Below, in pieces: positions 45,276 to 58,500 of a stretch of DNA of 64,000 bases (position 1 is the first letter of the stretch; every line of letters starts with the position of its first letter). The translations under genes and the position numbers were made by a program. The notes beneath the pieces were generated by a model, which saw nothing but the letters and a program-made list of their open reading frames with translations, was not told the origin of the DNA and did not search any database. Location: positions 9,761,386 through 9,825,385 of the forward strand of contig CM038471.1 in the NCBI GenBank assembly GCA_021464415.1. The letters run 5' to 3'. This DNA comes from Lonicera japonica. Its lineage: Eukaryota; Streptophyta; Magnoliopsida; Dipsacales; Caprifoliaceae.

Positions 45276-46449
45276 GTCTACTGGTGAATCCGGACGAATA
45301 AGTCTACCGGTAGAATCTCGACCAACCCAACCAGCCAGTGCAGAAAATCTGAGAGTAATGAAGAAAATTTTTTATATTTTTTTTAAAAACGAGGACTGCA
45401 GAAGATAGCTAGATATTTTTTCAAAACAAAGAATTTTATAATTCTGGAAAAGAGTACTATGCAAAAGAATGTAGATCGAAAACCAATTTTTTGATGATTA
45501 AGTGAAAACAAACCGACAGTAACAACTTGAGAGCCCCATAGGTAGGTTTAGGGTAGGAGTAAGAATCCCCGGGGTGCCCTTATAACCTTCTGGTTTTGAA
45601 AACGCATTTTGAAAACCTATTATATAAAATGACAACATTTTTGGAAAATATATTTTTGGAAAATATTTTGTAAAAATCGGGAAGTTCTCTCCTCATAGAG
45701 TTGCTTTTCATGGAAATAGTGATGGGGAAATTCTCTTTAGCAGATTCTAGTGAGGGATTTCTATGGAGGAGGTTGGACAGCCTCCGGCCGTACTTGCCAA
45801 ACCAAGAAATGATATGCATGACAAGGCCTTTGATTCACCATTCTCACGACTGACGGTTAAGCAAAGATGCAGAAATTCAAGTGTACTAGGTTGACTCATC
45901 CTACATGCAGCGTGGCTTGATGGGTTAAGGTTCAGGCTCCCTCCTATTTGGCTAGATCTTGCTATATACCCCAAGGGCGAGTACGTGCAAGGACCTTTTG
46001 ATATACATCCCGGGTACGTGAGTGTTCTCGTCACTCTATATACCTCGGTAAGTACTTGGCCAAGGAGAGTGGAAATAAGAGCTTTCGGTTTATGTTGACC
46101 CAGACGAGTCAACTCCCTACTTGCTAAACAGTATTTCCGGGTTATTTGGGATAATTTCACACTCGCGATAATGCATTATGATAGTGCGTGCGTGCAAAAT
46201 AACAATTATTGAGGTATATTATGAAGAACGCTTTATGATTTGTTTCAGTCTTTTCAGATTTTATTTATGAAAATATTTTTCCTCAAACAATAATTATAAG
46301 CAGAGAAAGATAAATCGGGTATCCACCTGAATCGCATCTATGTTATCCTAAAACTAAGGCCGAAAATAAAAACACGCAATAAAAATGATATAAACAAATA
46401 TTCACGCATATTCTACTCTTGTACAGAGTCTAATCCTCTTAAAAGTTCG
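45276..46449 (-). other. Tat 5' untranslated leader
   Basis: About 1.2 kb between PBS and gag with no supported coding frame. The two minus-strand frames at 45580-46160 have no recognisable domain. Long leaders are usual for Tat/Ogre elements. Confidence 0.6.
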
Positions 46450-46450
46450 A

Positions 46451-46468
46451 TCCCCAGCAGAGTCGCCA
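46451..46468 (-). other. Tat primer-binding site
   Basis: On the minus strand this reads TGGCGACTCTGCTGGGGA, one base after the 5' LTR end. It starts TGG (complement of tRNA CCA) and its complement continues as a plausible T-arm (GTTCGATCCCC), so it is complementary to a tRNA 3' end. The GTCG-CCA acceptor suggests an Arg-type tRNA (inference). Confidence 0.75.
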
Positions 46469-46469
46469 C

Positions 46470-48161
46470 TGTGAAAGCCCGCGTTTTCGGCCCCTCCGCT
46501 TTTCATCTTTATTTTTTCGGAACACGTTGGAGTTTTTATTAATTACAAAAACATGACATTTTGTAAACAATTTAGAGTCGCCAGTTTGTTTTACTAAACA
46601 AACAAAAGTTTTGTGTAAAAGAGAAACATTTATGAATTAAACGCTTTCTTAAACACAATTAATTCGGAACTAGACAATTCAAGGGTTCGGGGATTAAATT
46701 ACAAATTGGGAAGGGATTAGGCACCCAATTCGCCCTTTCGGTCTCTAAGTAAAATGTGCGTTTAAGTATTATCACAGATTCGCATGCGCGTGTAATATTA
46801 TCTCACTTTAGCCTTTTATTTTTAGAAAACCGGGATTTTGGGGTGGGGATTGAAGACGTGTGCTTCGTTTTTCGCCCTTTTTGATTTTAGAAATCAGTGT
46901 GTATGTGTGTGGTTTCACAATTATTTTGTATAGAGATAGACAACAAAATCAGTGCATTTTGATAAAAATCAGAGCTTTTCATAAGCTAATTTAGTTTGGA
47001 ATTGGTATCCGGCAATCATCGAGATTTTTTTTGTCAAATAGTGTGCCACAATTTAATTACTTAAATTGGCATTTGAAAATTTTTCATACTCTCACATTGA
47101 ATATTTAATTCAACGCCCAAATTTATAGATTAAACGGGGCACCAAATCAATCAATTCCGGTGTGGATTGAGACTGATAAAATTAAAAATAATTGATAAAA
47201 ATATTCCTTCAAAAGGTGATTTTTTCTCAACCAATATTTTCAATGTTGATAATTCAACTCAAATCTAAAATTTGAACTGATTTGGAATTTAAACAGCAGT
47301 CTAAATGTGGGACTGATAAAAAATACCCTGATAAAAATATATTTTTAAAATACGATATTTTCTCAATCCACACCTTCTATAATTAAAATAAAGCTCAAAT
47401 ATGAAATTTGGACTGATTTGGAGATAAAAATCACTCTCTACATGCGATTCAATGAAAATATACGGATAAAAATTGAAATTTAGAAAATTACGAAACTTAC
47501 CAAAAAGCTTTCCCAAGGTCAATATAATATTTTCGACACTTCTCCCAAGATTTTCCACTTTTTCCTCCCTCAAAAAGGCACAAAAAGGGGTCTATTTATA
47601 GCAAAAAAGACCAGTTGTCGTGGGGACAACACCTATTGTCGTGGGGACAACTGGTTTTGCCTCCCTTTCAGTTTGCACGACGGTTTTTGCAATTTCGGCT
47701 CAATCGAGCATTTGAATGATCTAAGTTTTTGATATGTTGTTCCCCATGATGTAACCTACCTCCTGACCAAATTTCAGCTCATTTGGACTTCGGGAAGTGT
47801 TCCTTTTGATTCCCGAGGTGAATTCTCGGTTTTCTCAATTCCCAGAGATCCGGCCGTCGGAATGTGCTTATTTTTGAGTATGTTCCTCCTTGTAGTATTA
47901 CCTAACAACCATAAAAGTTTTAGGACGATCAGATATCCAAAGCTATTTAATTTTACCTTCCAGGAGTTTTGACGGTTACCGGTTTTTGGCAGTTTTTGGT
48001 AATTCTCGTAACTTTCTGTCCGGGTGGCCTTTCTGCCTCATTCTTTGACATGTATCACATTTATAGAGTATATATTCATCCATGAATGTCTATGTATTCC
48101 TGTGTGTTCATTTTCTTAAAGTTCGAGATTTGTGCGAGGGTCAAAAAATGAGGTATTCACA
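46470..48161 (-). repeat. 5' LTR of the Tat element
   Basis: 1,692 bp, begins TGTGAAAGCCCG and ends TATTCACA on the plus strand. It is very similar to the 3' LTR, with a few percent substitutions judged by eye. TATAAATA (minus) lies at 47593-47600 with two palindromic boxes upstream at 47613-47652. The small divergence indicates a fairly recent insertion. Confidence 0.92.
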
Positions 48162-48166
48162 ATAGG

Positions 48167-50210
48167 ACAACTCGGGGAAAGACCGAAATAAAAAATAAAA
48201 AATAGTTTCTTTCTCTATGCCTGGTTGTGTAGATTTGAGCTTTTTGTCTCAACCAAATCCGCAAATTTTTTATCATGTTTTTAAGTGGGTTTTATATTCT
48301 TTTATATCTATGTACACCACTTCGTTCTAAAAAGAACAGTCATCTCTTTTAAAAAAAGATGGACGGTCCATTTTTAGGCATTGAAGGATATATTTTTTTG
48401 ATAAAACATGTGGAAGATGATCCTATCATAAGTAGACCATTTCCACAAAATTGGTATATATGTTTAAAATAATAAAGTAAAATAAAAGCCCAATTTTTTA
48501 TTTAGTGTGCTAACAACCATTGTGCCATTAATTTGTGGTTGACAATATCCAAGTACAAGCCATAGATCTTTAGCCTACTCCTATGGGGGTGGGGAAAACA
48601 GTTGCTAAGTGGGTAAATGGAGATAAACATTTGCTACTTAAGCGGGTAAATGGAGATTCAGTGCAAACTCATTTGTAACTTCCAACCACAAATATGTTCC
48701 AAATTTGCCTATGTCAAAGAGCAATTCATGACTTATCACTAGTTGAGAAACATGGTGGCTAAAATTAACTTAAAATCCATGATCCAATTGAGATAACTTT
48801 TTCATTATAACAAATTAAAGTCTTGTACGTGGCCATAATTAAATAACTTGACGATTTAATTAGATATTGTATAAGTATGGTATTTTCCCAAATGCACAAC
48901 ATACATCTACATCTATAGTACTCCCTTCGTTTTCAATTAGTAGTCCTTCTTCGAGTTTAATACCATTTTCGAAAAATTCTAGTTTTAATGTTACCCCTTT
49001 TTGGTGACCACGTTAAGATGACAACAATGTATCTCTTGGGATGCAAAGAATATTAAGGGTGGCGCTATTGAAACACCCCACTTTGCTTGGCAATACTCTA
49101 AGACAAAAAAAATAATAAAGGCAGACTTATTCTAATGACACACACTACTCTTTTTTTTTCACCTCTTTCCACCGCCACCTCCACGTGATTCCAGCTACCA
49201 CCCTCACACTCATTATTTCTTCTTCTTTTGAATCAAATTAAATGTAAACAACTAATTAAATGTAAAAACTTAAAACAAATTTTTAAATCATAGAGACTAA
49301 TTTATTTAAATAATAAAAACTTACAAGAATAAATTTGTATGCCCGTGCATTGCACGAATTTTATACTGGTATTAAGTAATAACCATACCTATTTAGCATT
49401 TAAATAAAAAGAAGAAAAATCGCAGCCTTAAATTTGAATTAGGAGCCTTCACCCTCTTACAAACACACTGCTAAAAAGGTGATTCATATATTGAGGGAGC
49501 ATGATACGTATTAAGATAAATACTTAATACATAAGAAAAAAATGAAAAATAATTTACTTTACAAATACATTTTACATAAATAATTTGAGACACAAATACA
49601 TTTGCCAAAACAAAAGATTTAGAAATGAAACAAATCAAGTAAATCTACAAAATTGCGGAGTAGGATTAATGTTGCTTTATTTTAGGGGCCTTTTTTTTTT
49701 TTTTTTTAAGGAAAAGTACAGTTAAACCTCTCTAATTATTAGTCTTGGAACTAATAAAATCTATAATTTCGAGAATATTAAATCAAAAAATTAATAATTA
49801 CTATTAGTTTGTCAAGTTACTATTTTGTTTTTTTAAATGTTGTACATTGTATTCAGTTTTTCACTTTGCTAACTAAATCTTTAATCAAGTTAAGCTTCAG
49901 AATCTACTGATAAACTTACATGTACTCAAAAGGCATAAATAGATTTAAATGTACTCAAAAGCTACAGTTACACAAATTGTCATACATATAACGAAATCAA
50001 CAATGACACATGAAATGCATAAAGCATTAAGTTATAAATTTATATATTACATAAGTTATATTACATAAGACATAAATGAAGTTTTCATAATATATCATCC
50101 TATAAATTTAGCGAATTATTAATTTAGAACATTATCTTAAGCCAGGATTGGTTAAAAATATTATTTAATCGATATTATTAATTAATTAGGTATTAAATTA
50201 TCAAGGTTCA
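48167..50210. other. AT-rich spacer downstream of the TNL gene
   Basis: No gene is seen. 48922-49497 is bounded by tactccctt and gagggagca, possible ends of a decayed MITE. A hairpin at 49342-49357 may mark a Helitron end (listed separately). A T-run lies at 49691-49708. The sequence near 50210 would hold the TNL 3' untranslated region on the minus strand. Confidence 0.3.
49341..49371 (+). mobile_element. Candidate Helitron 3' terminus
   Basis: The hairpin GCCCGTGCATTGCACGA is followed about 8 bases later by CTGG and then T. Plant Helitrons end in a GC-rich hairpin, a spacer of about 10 bases and CTRR, and insert before T. No 5' TC end could be placed. Confidence 0.4.
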
Positions 50211-52450
50211 TCATTCATCACCATATTTTATTCTTCTTCTCATTCTTCTTCTCTCCTGCTTCCTACGCTTTATCATCCACTTCATCTCGTACGTCATAGG
50301 TGAATGATAATCATCATCATCATCAACATCATCAACATTAACATCATCATCATCAACATCATCATCCTCATCCTCCTCCTCCTCCTCCTCCTCCTTCTTG
50401 AATACTAGACGTACCCCCCACTTTTTCACCACCACTGTGTCTGGGCTTAACGATCTAATATCTACCTCAATTTCACCAAGCTCCTCCCAACGGCAATCAA
50501 TGCACCCATGACAAATGAAAAAAGGTAGGTAGCCCATAATCGTATGCTCCAGGCCAACAATGTTGTCTGTATCCATGAGGTAAATTGATGGATAACATAT
50601 TGAGTGGTGATGACCAGGTTCCGTGAACCATAACTTCGCTCCAAAATCCGCTATCAGGCCATCATGTCGCAGGTCCGACCAGCGTAAATCCTCATGATGG
50701 TTTGTTTCGCCATCGCCGATAGGGAACTTACACGATTTTTCTTTATTTTTCACTTCCAAAATGACAAAAAAACTATACCCCTTGAATTTAGAATTTGGAG
50801 GAAACTTCAACAAAACTGAATGCTCCATAAAAGTGTGATTGCAGAACCACGCTGGAATAACACTTCCCGGAAGTATGATCTTTTCAGGGATACCCCTAAA
50901 GTGTTTCATGCTTCCCTGCATGGACCAAGATAATACAGTGAAGCCGTTCAATTAGCAACAACACTATATATATATCTATTACATATATACTTACACCAAG
51001 AATACATATGTAAGTGTTTATATAGAGGTTAATAGAGAACCTGAAGCTTTTGCTGCAATATCATCATAGCTAAAATCTCATCCCCTCCATTATCGAGCAA
51101 TTTCCTGCAATTTTGGAACCAAACATACCCTATTTTGCACATGGCAAATCGATCCGCAGAGACTCTCAATGATGCACAGTCATTTGCAAACAATCTCCTT
51201 ATTCTTGACGGAAGCACTGGCAGTTCTCGAAGCATTTCGCAACGATTCAACTCAAGGTGTGCAAGTTGAGAAAGTCGATTGAGGCTTGGTAGATTTTCAA
51301 AATTGTTTCCTCCAAGACGCAACTCTTCCAAAGAGAACAATGACCCAAGATCACCGGGGATCGCTAACAAATTGCAATCAGTGAGATTTAGCTGTGTTAA
51401 TGAAGTTAAACCCCAAATTGGAGGCAACGTCAAACACCTTGTGGTTTTTTGACGTCCACTGAGTTGAAACAAAGACTGGATAACTGAAGTCTGTGATTGA
51501 GATGAGCTCTTGCAGCAGGATAACACCTTGAGATTTTTCAAACATCCAATGGAGGGGGGTAGCTCTGATACAGCAGTTCCATCTAACAGAAGCTCCTCTA
51601 GACTTTCCAAATTCCCGATCTCCTCTGGTAATTTTTCAACTTTTGAGCAATCTAAGAGAACAAGTGATTTTAGACGTTTCAGCGTACAAAGAGTACTCGG
51701 AAGAATCACAAGATTTTTGCACCCATGTAAATCTATCAAAACAAGGTTGCGGATGTAACCAATTGACGAGGGTAGCTCTTCTATTGCCGTTTCTTCCAAA
51801 TGTAGTTGCAATAATTTGTCCATATTTTCACAGATCTCCGGGAACTTTTGAAGTTTGACGCAGCCCGAAAGATTGAGAACCTCAAGAGATTTCCAGTGAA
51901 TAGCTTCTGGAAGGCTTCTAAGCTTTTCACACCTAGCCAAATTTAAGCAAACAAGCTTTTTGAAAAATCCAATACACAGGTCAACATTTACCAAACTCGT
52001 ACACTCTTGAAGAATCAATTCCTCAAGATTACAAGCCTCTCCCAAGTGTGAAATCCCGACTAGGTTTCGCGAATAACTAAGGTCGGCGTATTTAAGTTTT
52101 TTCAGCTTCTTCTTCTGTTATATAAGAACAGCAAAAAAAAAAAAAAAAGTTCAGGGTTATTAAAATTAACAAGTTCTATATTATTTTATTCGGTCAAGGT
52201 ACGTAATCAAATTAACTAAACCAAGAAAATTGGATTTGTTTTTCTCTTGTAACATGCATTAATTATATCACCATATATTTTTTTTTTATTTTATGCTTGG
52301 TATGTTAAGGTAAGTTTTTTTCGTTTAACTTTTTTCATACTCCTACGGCCTAAAATTAACTAAGAACTTGGCTCAATCTTTCAAAAAATCATAAATTAAG
52401 AGAATGTGTACGAAATGACCAAAACTCATAAGAGAGTATGAACCACACAT

Positions 52451-52513
<63 letters not shown>

Positions 52514-55500
52514 GAGTAGTGTTTTACTTTTTAATATTTCAAAACATTGACAACATTAGTAGTTAGTCTTATGAAAGGCGGATTCAGTGGTGGGTTGACT
52601 AGGGCTGCAGCCCACCACAACTTTTCTGTTGCACTCATTATGGTCTACTTATTTAACATTCCAGCCCATCAAGGCACCGTCTATATATGTTCTTTATTAA
52701 CATGTATTGTTTTTAAAACTTATTTTTCTCAAATTAATATACCACTTTCTTTTCTCAACATCTCAAATTAAAAATCTAGTATATCACTCGTGCTTGCTTT
52801 AAACTTATATATGTATTAATTTATATCTAATCTTTCACCCCAAACTTATAAAGTTATACTCTGAATTTTAAATTTTTTTAAATATAATATTTTGTTTATA
52901 ATATGACAAAGTCGATATACTTATATACATATCCAGGCTCCAGAAAGTGTCATTCTTTTAATAAAAGAACGGACTTCTCTTTTTCGAGGGGATAAATGGT
53001 TGAGTTTTTAGTTGAGTTTTGGTGGGGCCGATCTCCATGATGAACATTAATTCCACCAAATTTCAAAAGAAAATTCAGCCGGGATGCGGGTGATCTAAAA
53101 ATCTAAATTTTAAACGGCCATAAATTCACACATATATATCAATCTTTAGTTCACCTACTTCCCAATTAAATTTTTTGATGAAATTTGATAGAGTTGATCT
53201 ACTCATCATGAAGATCATCCCCACCAAATTTCATCTAAAAGCTTAACAATTTACCTCATCAAAATAGGAAGTCCATTATTTAGTTAAAAGAAGGAAGCCC
53301 TTTCTAGAGCCTCGCCGTATAAATCTATATGTACTCTTTGTTGAATCTTAAAAGTTTTCAAATTATTCAAATTTGATCGGTAAAACATAGTTTTTAGTCT
53401 TTTTTATATAAAATATTTCTAAGATTTTAGCTGCGGCAAATGTTAATTTAGCTAGGGTGTTAAAAAGGTCACTCAAATACTTTGGTTATATGTCTAGCTA
53501 GGTTATATCCAAACTTACAAAAAGTTCCACTTATATCTACTGGACTAATGCCTAGTGACTGTGATGACTTGGAAGAGAAGAATTTTGAGCAATATTATGG
53601 AGATAATAAGGCAAATACAGCCAAACATATATGGGATTTCCCTAGCGAGAAAGACAATTCATGGGTTAAGCGGTCAATGTTTGTAGACTTGTGTTTGCCC
53701 TACATAAGCTTCTTGGACATGGAGGAAAATAATGAAGCTGAGAAATATTTTCTATAATCGTATCAAATATAATGTGGGCTTTGGTGCATCTACATTTTCT
53801 GTTGTGTGTATAGATCAGGTGTTGTTATATCTGTAATGGTTGTTTTATTACTGAATAACTTGTAATTGCGTAGATTTTATCAAATAATATTTAAATTTCA
53901 CCAAACAAAAAAAAATTATAGCAAGCATTGTTATATTTTTCAATACCAATTTTCACCTTATTAGTTATTATCTTTGGTTCTTTTCCCCAATACTTGAAAG
54001 TAGAATTTAAATAAGTCTCAACCCTTGAGAAATACCTTTTTCTAGTTTTCTAACTTAAATCGCCTTCTATTTTAATTAATCATCCAGGCTTGTGATGTTC
54101 ACAAGAAACTAGGTTAGTCGATTGTGTGACATAATTGATGTACCAAATTCTACTATAGAAAAAAATTAATTCTTGAGCACATATTGATTAGGTAAAAGTT
54201 ATTGTGTAAATATTTAAAAAAAGTGTCAAAATCAGAATGAATACGTGCTTAATTTGAGATGGAGATCAAAGGGAGGTAATATATATATAATTGAAAATTT
54301 TTACCGTTCTTCCCTCCCAAAGTTGATTAAGCCTACTATGACGTAGTTGAAGTCCAACAAGAACGTATGCTTCAAACATTGTTGGCAAAGAATTTGAAGG
54401 ATATTTGTCCCAATCAATCCACCGTAGCTCATCAGGAAGAAAATAAGGTCCTTCAGGAATGCAGGTGTAATGAATTTCCAGTAATCTTAGTTTGGACATC
54501 TTTCTAAAGGCTTCAGCCCCCATTTCAATTTTGTAATCTTGTTCGTGGGTATCCAGCAGTATGTGTTGCGGGTCCAACAGTATGCCTTCAATGTTTTTTG
54601 TACCCTAACAACCACAATTAAACAAAATCCAGTATATATAGTTAGTAATTGAAGAAACATATACACATACATATAACTATTAATATATTCATTTATTATT
54701 ATATTTACTTCTTGTTAATTGCAATTCAAATGGAGGATTGAAGATTATAGTTTAAAGAACTTCTCACTGTGCTTCTTGTTAATACTTCTTCAACATTGTT
54801 GGTATCCCACAACCTGCTATACTTCCCAGGCTCTCGAGGAAAATTTCGACGAACAATATGCCGACCCATTTCTCTTATCAATTGATGCATATAAACGCAA
54901 CCATCTGAACAATGTATCAATGATTTATGAACGAGAATACTTATGGAAAGTTTTGGGTAAAAACCAAAACTGTCAAGTATTCTTGTCACACATTCTTCTT
55001 TCCTTCCTCTGTAGAAACATGCAATATCTAGGAAGGTATTTTGCACGCTTCCATCTAAACCATCAAAACCTATTTTTAGTTTTTCAAGAATACCTCCATC
55101 CGGGCCTACTTCCCTTAGTTTTCGCATTGAATCTTTCCAAATACCCAAGTCTTCACAACGTAGTGCGGAACCCAAGACTTCAAGAGCTAAAGGAAGCCCT
55201 CCACAATAATATATAACTTGATTTGAGAGCTCCTTAAAATCTTCTGGTGGACAGATATCATTAAAGGCCTTTGAACATAATAGCTTAGTAGCTTCAATAT
55301 AATCTAATACACTCGCTTCATGTATTTGGACCTCATCACGCGCAAGAAGCAATTTTCTATCCCTAGTTGTTATTATAATTCTACTCCCTCGACCAAACCA
55401 CTCATGACTTCCAGCTAACTTTTCTAATTGCTCTGAACTATCAACATTGTCAAGAACAAGAAGAACCCTCGTAGACCGCAGCCTTGTCGTCATTAGTGCA

Positions 55501-58500
55501 ATTCCATCCATATCACTCACTATTTGCAAATCCTTCACCCCCAGGGTTTTGGAAAGAAGGTGCTGCTGTAAACTTCTGATACCTTCCTTCTTTGATGCTT
55601 CTCCAACATCATCAAGAAAACAGGCAACTTTAAACTGATCTTCAATTTGACAATAAACGGCCTTTGCTAAAGTTGACTTCCCTATTCCACCCAATCCCCA
55701 TATACCAACAGTGCGAACAACATTGGACTCTTCACCCAACAACGAAGTCACCTTCTCTATACGAGACTTCATTCCAAATAGAACCTTATCTTCAACTTTA
55801 ATTTTAGATGGGAGTTTACTCCAAATCTCTTGGATAATTCGGTCGATAAATTTCGATTCATGCCTGTAAATTGTAAAGGATGTTAATAAGAAAATATAGT
55901 AAAGAAACACAAAACGATTATATATGACATGGTTTGTATTTTGGGGGTTCAACATTTTTGTAAACTTTATTCTAGTAGGTTTTGCACACTTGTGTTACAC
56001 GTGGCTTTAATGTTTGACATAGGTCATTAAGCTCATTAATAAATACACGTGGAGAATCGGATAAATTGTTAAAAAAAATATGTCCAAGCCTGATATATAT
56101 ATAACGAATCAACAAAAACATAATATAAAAGAATCGTTGTACTAAATATTTTGTAGATGCATCATAAAAATTACAATCCAAGCCATGTGATAGCAGCTAT
56201 AGCTATTTTATTACACAAAATCTTATTGTAAAAAATAAATTAAAATTACACAAAATTCGAGGCAAATAAAACCAAATATAATAGAAGCATTGTGTCAAGT
56301 GCAGCCAAATTTGAAACAAATTGACTTGCACATCCCAATCAAAAGACTAGGTTCCAATGGTGGAGGCTTAAGAATATTCTAAAATGTTTTAGAGAAGAAT
56401 GGGGAAACCATGTTGTGGAAGGTTTGATAACACACTGGAGTATGCTAAATAAGCGAAGAGGGTGGAGTAATCCCTGAAAGCTTCCAGAACATCAAGATAT
56501 TTATACTTAAAAGAACAATCTAGAATTATATGGAATTGTATAGATTTGTAGAGAATCCTAGAATATTTTGGAGCATTGCTCCGGACCGTCGGTAGATTAG
56601 ATTTCCACCATCCGTTGAGGAGGTGGAATCCTATAAATAGGTAGGACTTCTTATTTGTAAATATTCAATAATTATAAAGCATTCTTGAGTGTAATAAAAA
56701 GCTTTTTCTTACCCTCCACTCTTGTAAGAATTGCCTTATCTTTCTTGGGTTTAAGGCTTACTTAGCCACCAATCGGGTTTAAAGGAGTGCTAAGAGGGTA
56801 AACGTTTAAGTGAGGAGGAAAGTATGTCGTCTTCAAAAGTCGCAATCAACATGGATGAGGTTTGTGGGAAAGAAGAACCGTAACACGTAGAAGGGTCTTC
56901 AAAGTCGCTATCAACATGGAGGTGGTCTATGGGCGAGAAAAGAATCGTAACACAGAGAAGGGCACGCATACATCTAAATCGAAGGATATGTTGTCAAGCA
57001 TGGAGAGTTGTCTCGTTAAGGTAGAGATTTTTATGTCTAAAATAGCTTGAAGAAAGCCCTGGAGAGTTGTCTTGTTAAGGTACAGACATCAAGCATGTGA
57101 TTGTCCTTGCTATGCTATGGACTGCCCAAAGAAGAAAGCCTTGAATGCCTTGACTGCTAAGTATGAAGAGCAACATGAGGAACCCCAAGAGGTAACGTGT
57201 AAGGGTTCCTTCCAAATGCTTGGAACAATCAAGGCCAAGTCCAAGACCTCAAAGTCAGATACCAAAGGTCCCATGTACATAGATGTCATGATGAATAGGG
57301 TGGCTACACAAGCATGGGTAGATACGGGGGCCTCACACAACTTTGTAACTATTAAAGAAGCCAACATATTGGGAGTTAACGTGAAAAAGGAAGAAGGATC
57401 CCTAAAGGTAGTGAACTCCATCGACAAACTAATCCATGGCATAGCAAAGGAAGTTTGTACAACCATGTGAGAATGGGATGGCTTGGTTGACATGTCCATA
57501 GTACCGATGGATGACTTTCAAATTGCTTGGCATGGACTTTTTCGATAAGGCAAAGGCATTTCCTCGTCCTTTTGCTAACGCCATATACATTATGGAAGAT
57601 TCTATTTCATGAATGGTGGCGACAAAACAAGGGAATAAGGGAAACACCAAGACCCTTACAGTTATGCAACTCAAGGAATAAAGAGTAGATGGGAAAACTT
57701 ATAATTTTATATTCGAGGTTATAGACATAAATCTAGTCGACCTCGTACCTACAGTTGCAACTCGAATGGAAGACAAGGGTGACGAGCATTACAGAGTACA
57801 CCAAAACAGATCTCCTAGACAATAGAAAAAAGTCATAATCGATCAAGAATAAATCAAAGAGCTACTGCAATGATGCCTTGTCAGTTGACACCACACACCC
57901 CAAGGAAAGTTAGAACATGAGGAAGCTTTTAAAAGAACAACACAAGGTCGGTGCCGACTAAGTTATACAAAAAGTGCATTGCAGAAGAGCCTCCCAACAA
58001 CGATAAGGAATTCGTAACGAGGGCGTTGCGAGCTTAATTAGGGAAGAATGTCACATGTTAACAAATCTGGAACAAATTGGCATGCATGTCCTAATCACAA
58101 GGCTAGGTGCCAATGCTGGAGGCTTAAGAATATTTCAAAATGTTCTAGAGAAGAATAGGGAAACCATGTTGTGGAAGGTTCTAGAACATACTGGAGTATG
58201 CTAAATAAGTGGAGAGGGTTGAGTAATACCTGGAAGCTTCCAGAACATCATGATATGTATACTTATGAGAACAATCTAGAATTATATGGAATTGTATAGA
58301 TTTGTAGAGAATCCTAGAATATTCTAGAGCGTTGATCCAGACCGTTGATTAGATTAGATCTCCACCATCCATTGAGGAGTTGAAATCCTATAAATAGGTA
58401 GGACTTCTTATTTGTAACTATCGAAGAATTGTAAAGCTTTATTTAGTGTAATAAAAAGCTTTCTCTTACTCTCCACTCTTGTAAGAATTTCCTTATATTT

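Larger units (their letters stand above)
31330..48161 (-). mobile_element. Complete 16.8-kb Tat-lineage Ty3/gypsy LTR retrotransposon
   Basis: The element begins TGTGAA and ends TTCACA (perfect 6-bp inverted ends). It is flanked by the 5-bp target duplication ATAGG (31325-31329 and 48162-48166). On the minus strand the order is 5' LTR (46470-48161), PBS, gag, protease, RT, RNase H, a second archaeal-type RNase H, integrase, two antisense frames, tandem repeats, 3' LTR (31330-32995). A second RNase H together with extra ORFs is characteristic of the Tat/Ogre lineage. A 1,551-bp solo LTR is nested in the first RNase H. Without that insertion the polyprotein is one frame with seven nonsense codons and no frameshift. 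Confidence 0.92.

Noticed and set aside
48922..49497. MITE with ctccctt/gagggag ends
   Set aside because: Terminal similarity is only about 7 bp and no clear target duplication was found.
54719..55216. 165-codon plus-strand frame
   Set aside because: It is the antisense shadow of the NB-ARC exon of the TNL; no independent support.
57110..57499. 129-codon minus-strand frame in TNL intron 1
   Set aside because: Antisense shadow of the gypsy gag/protease fragment, which has the recognisable DTGA motif.
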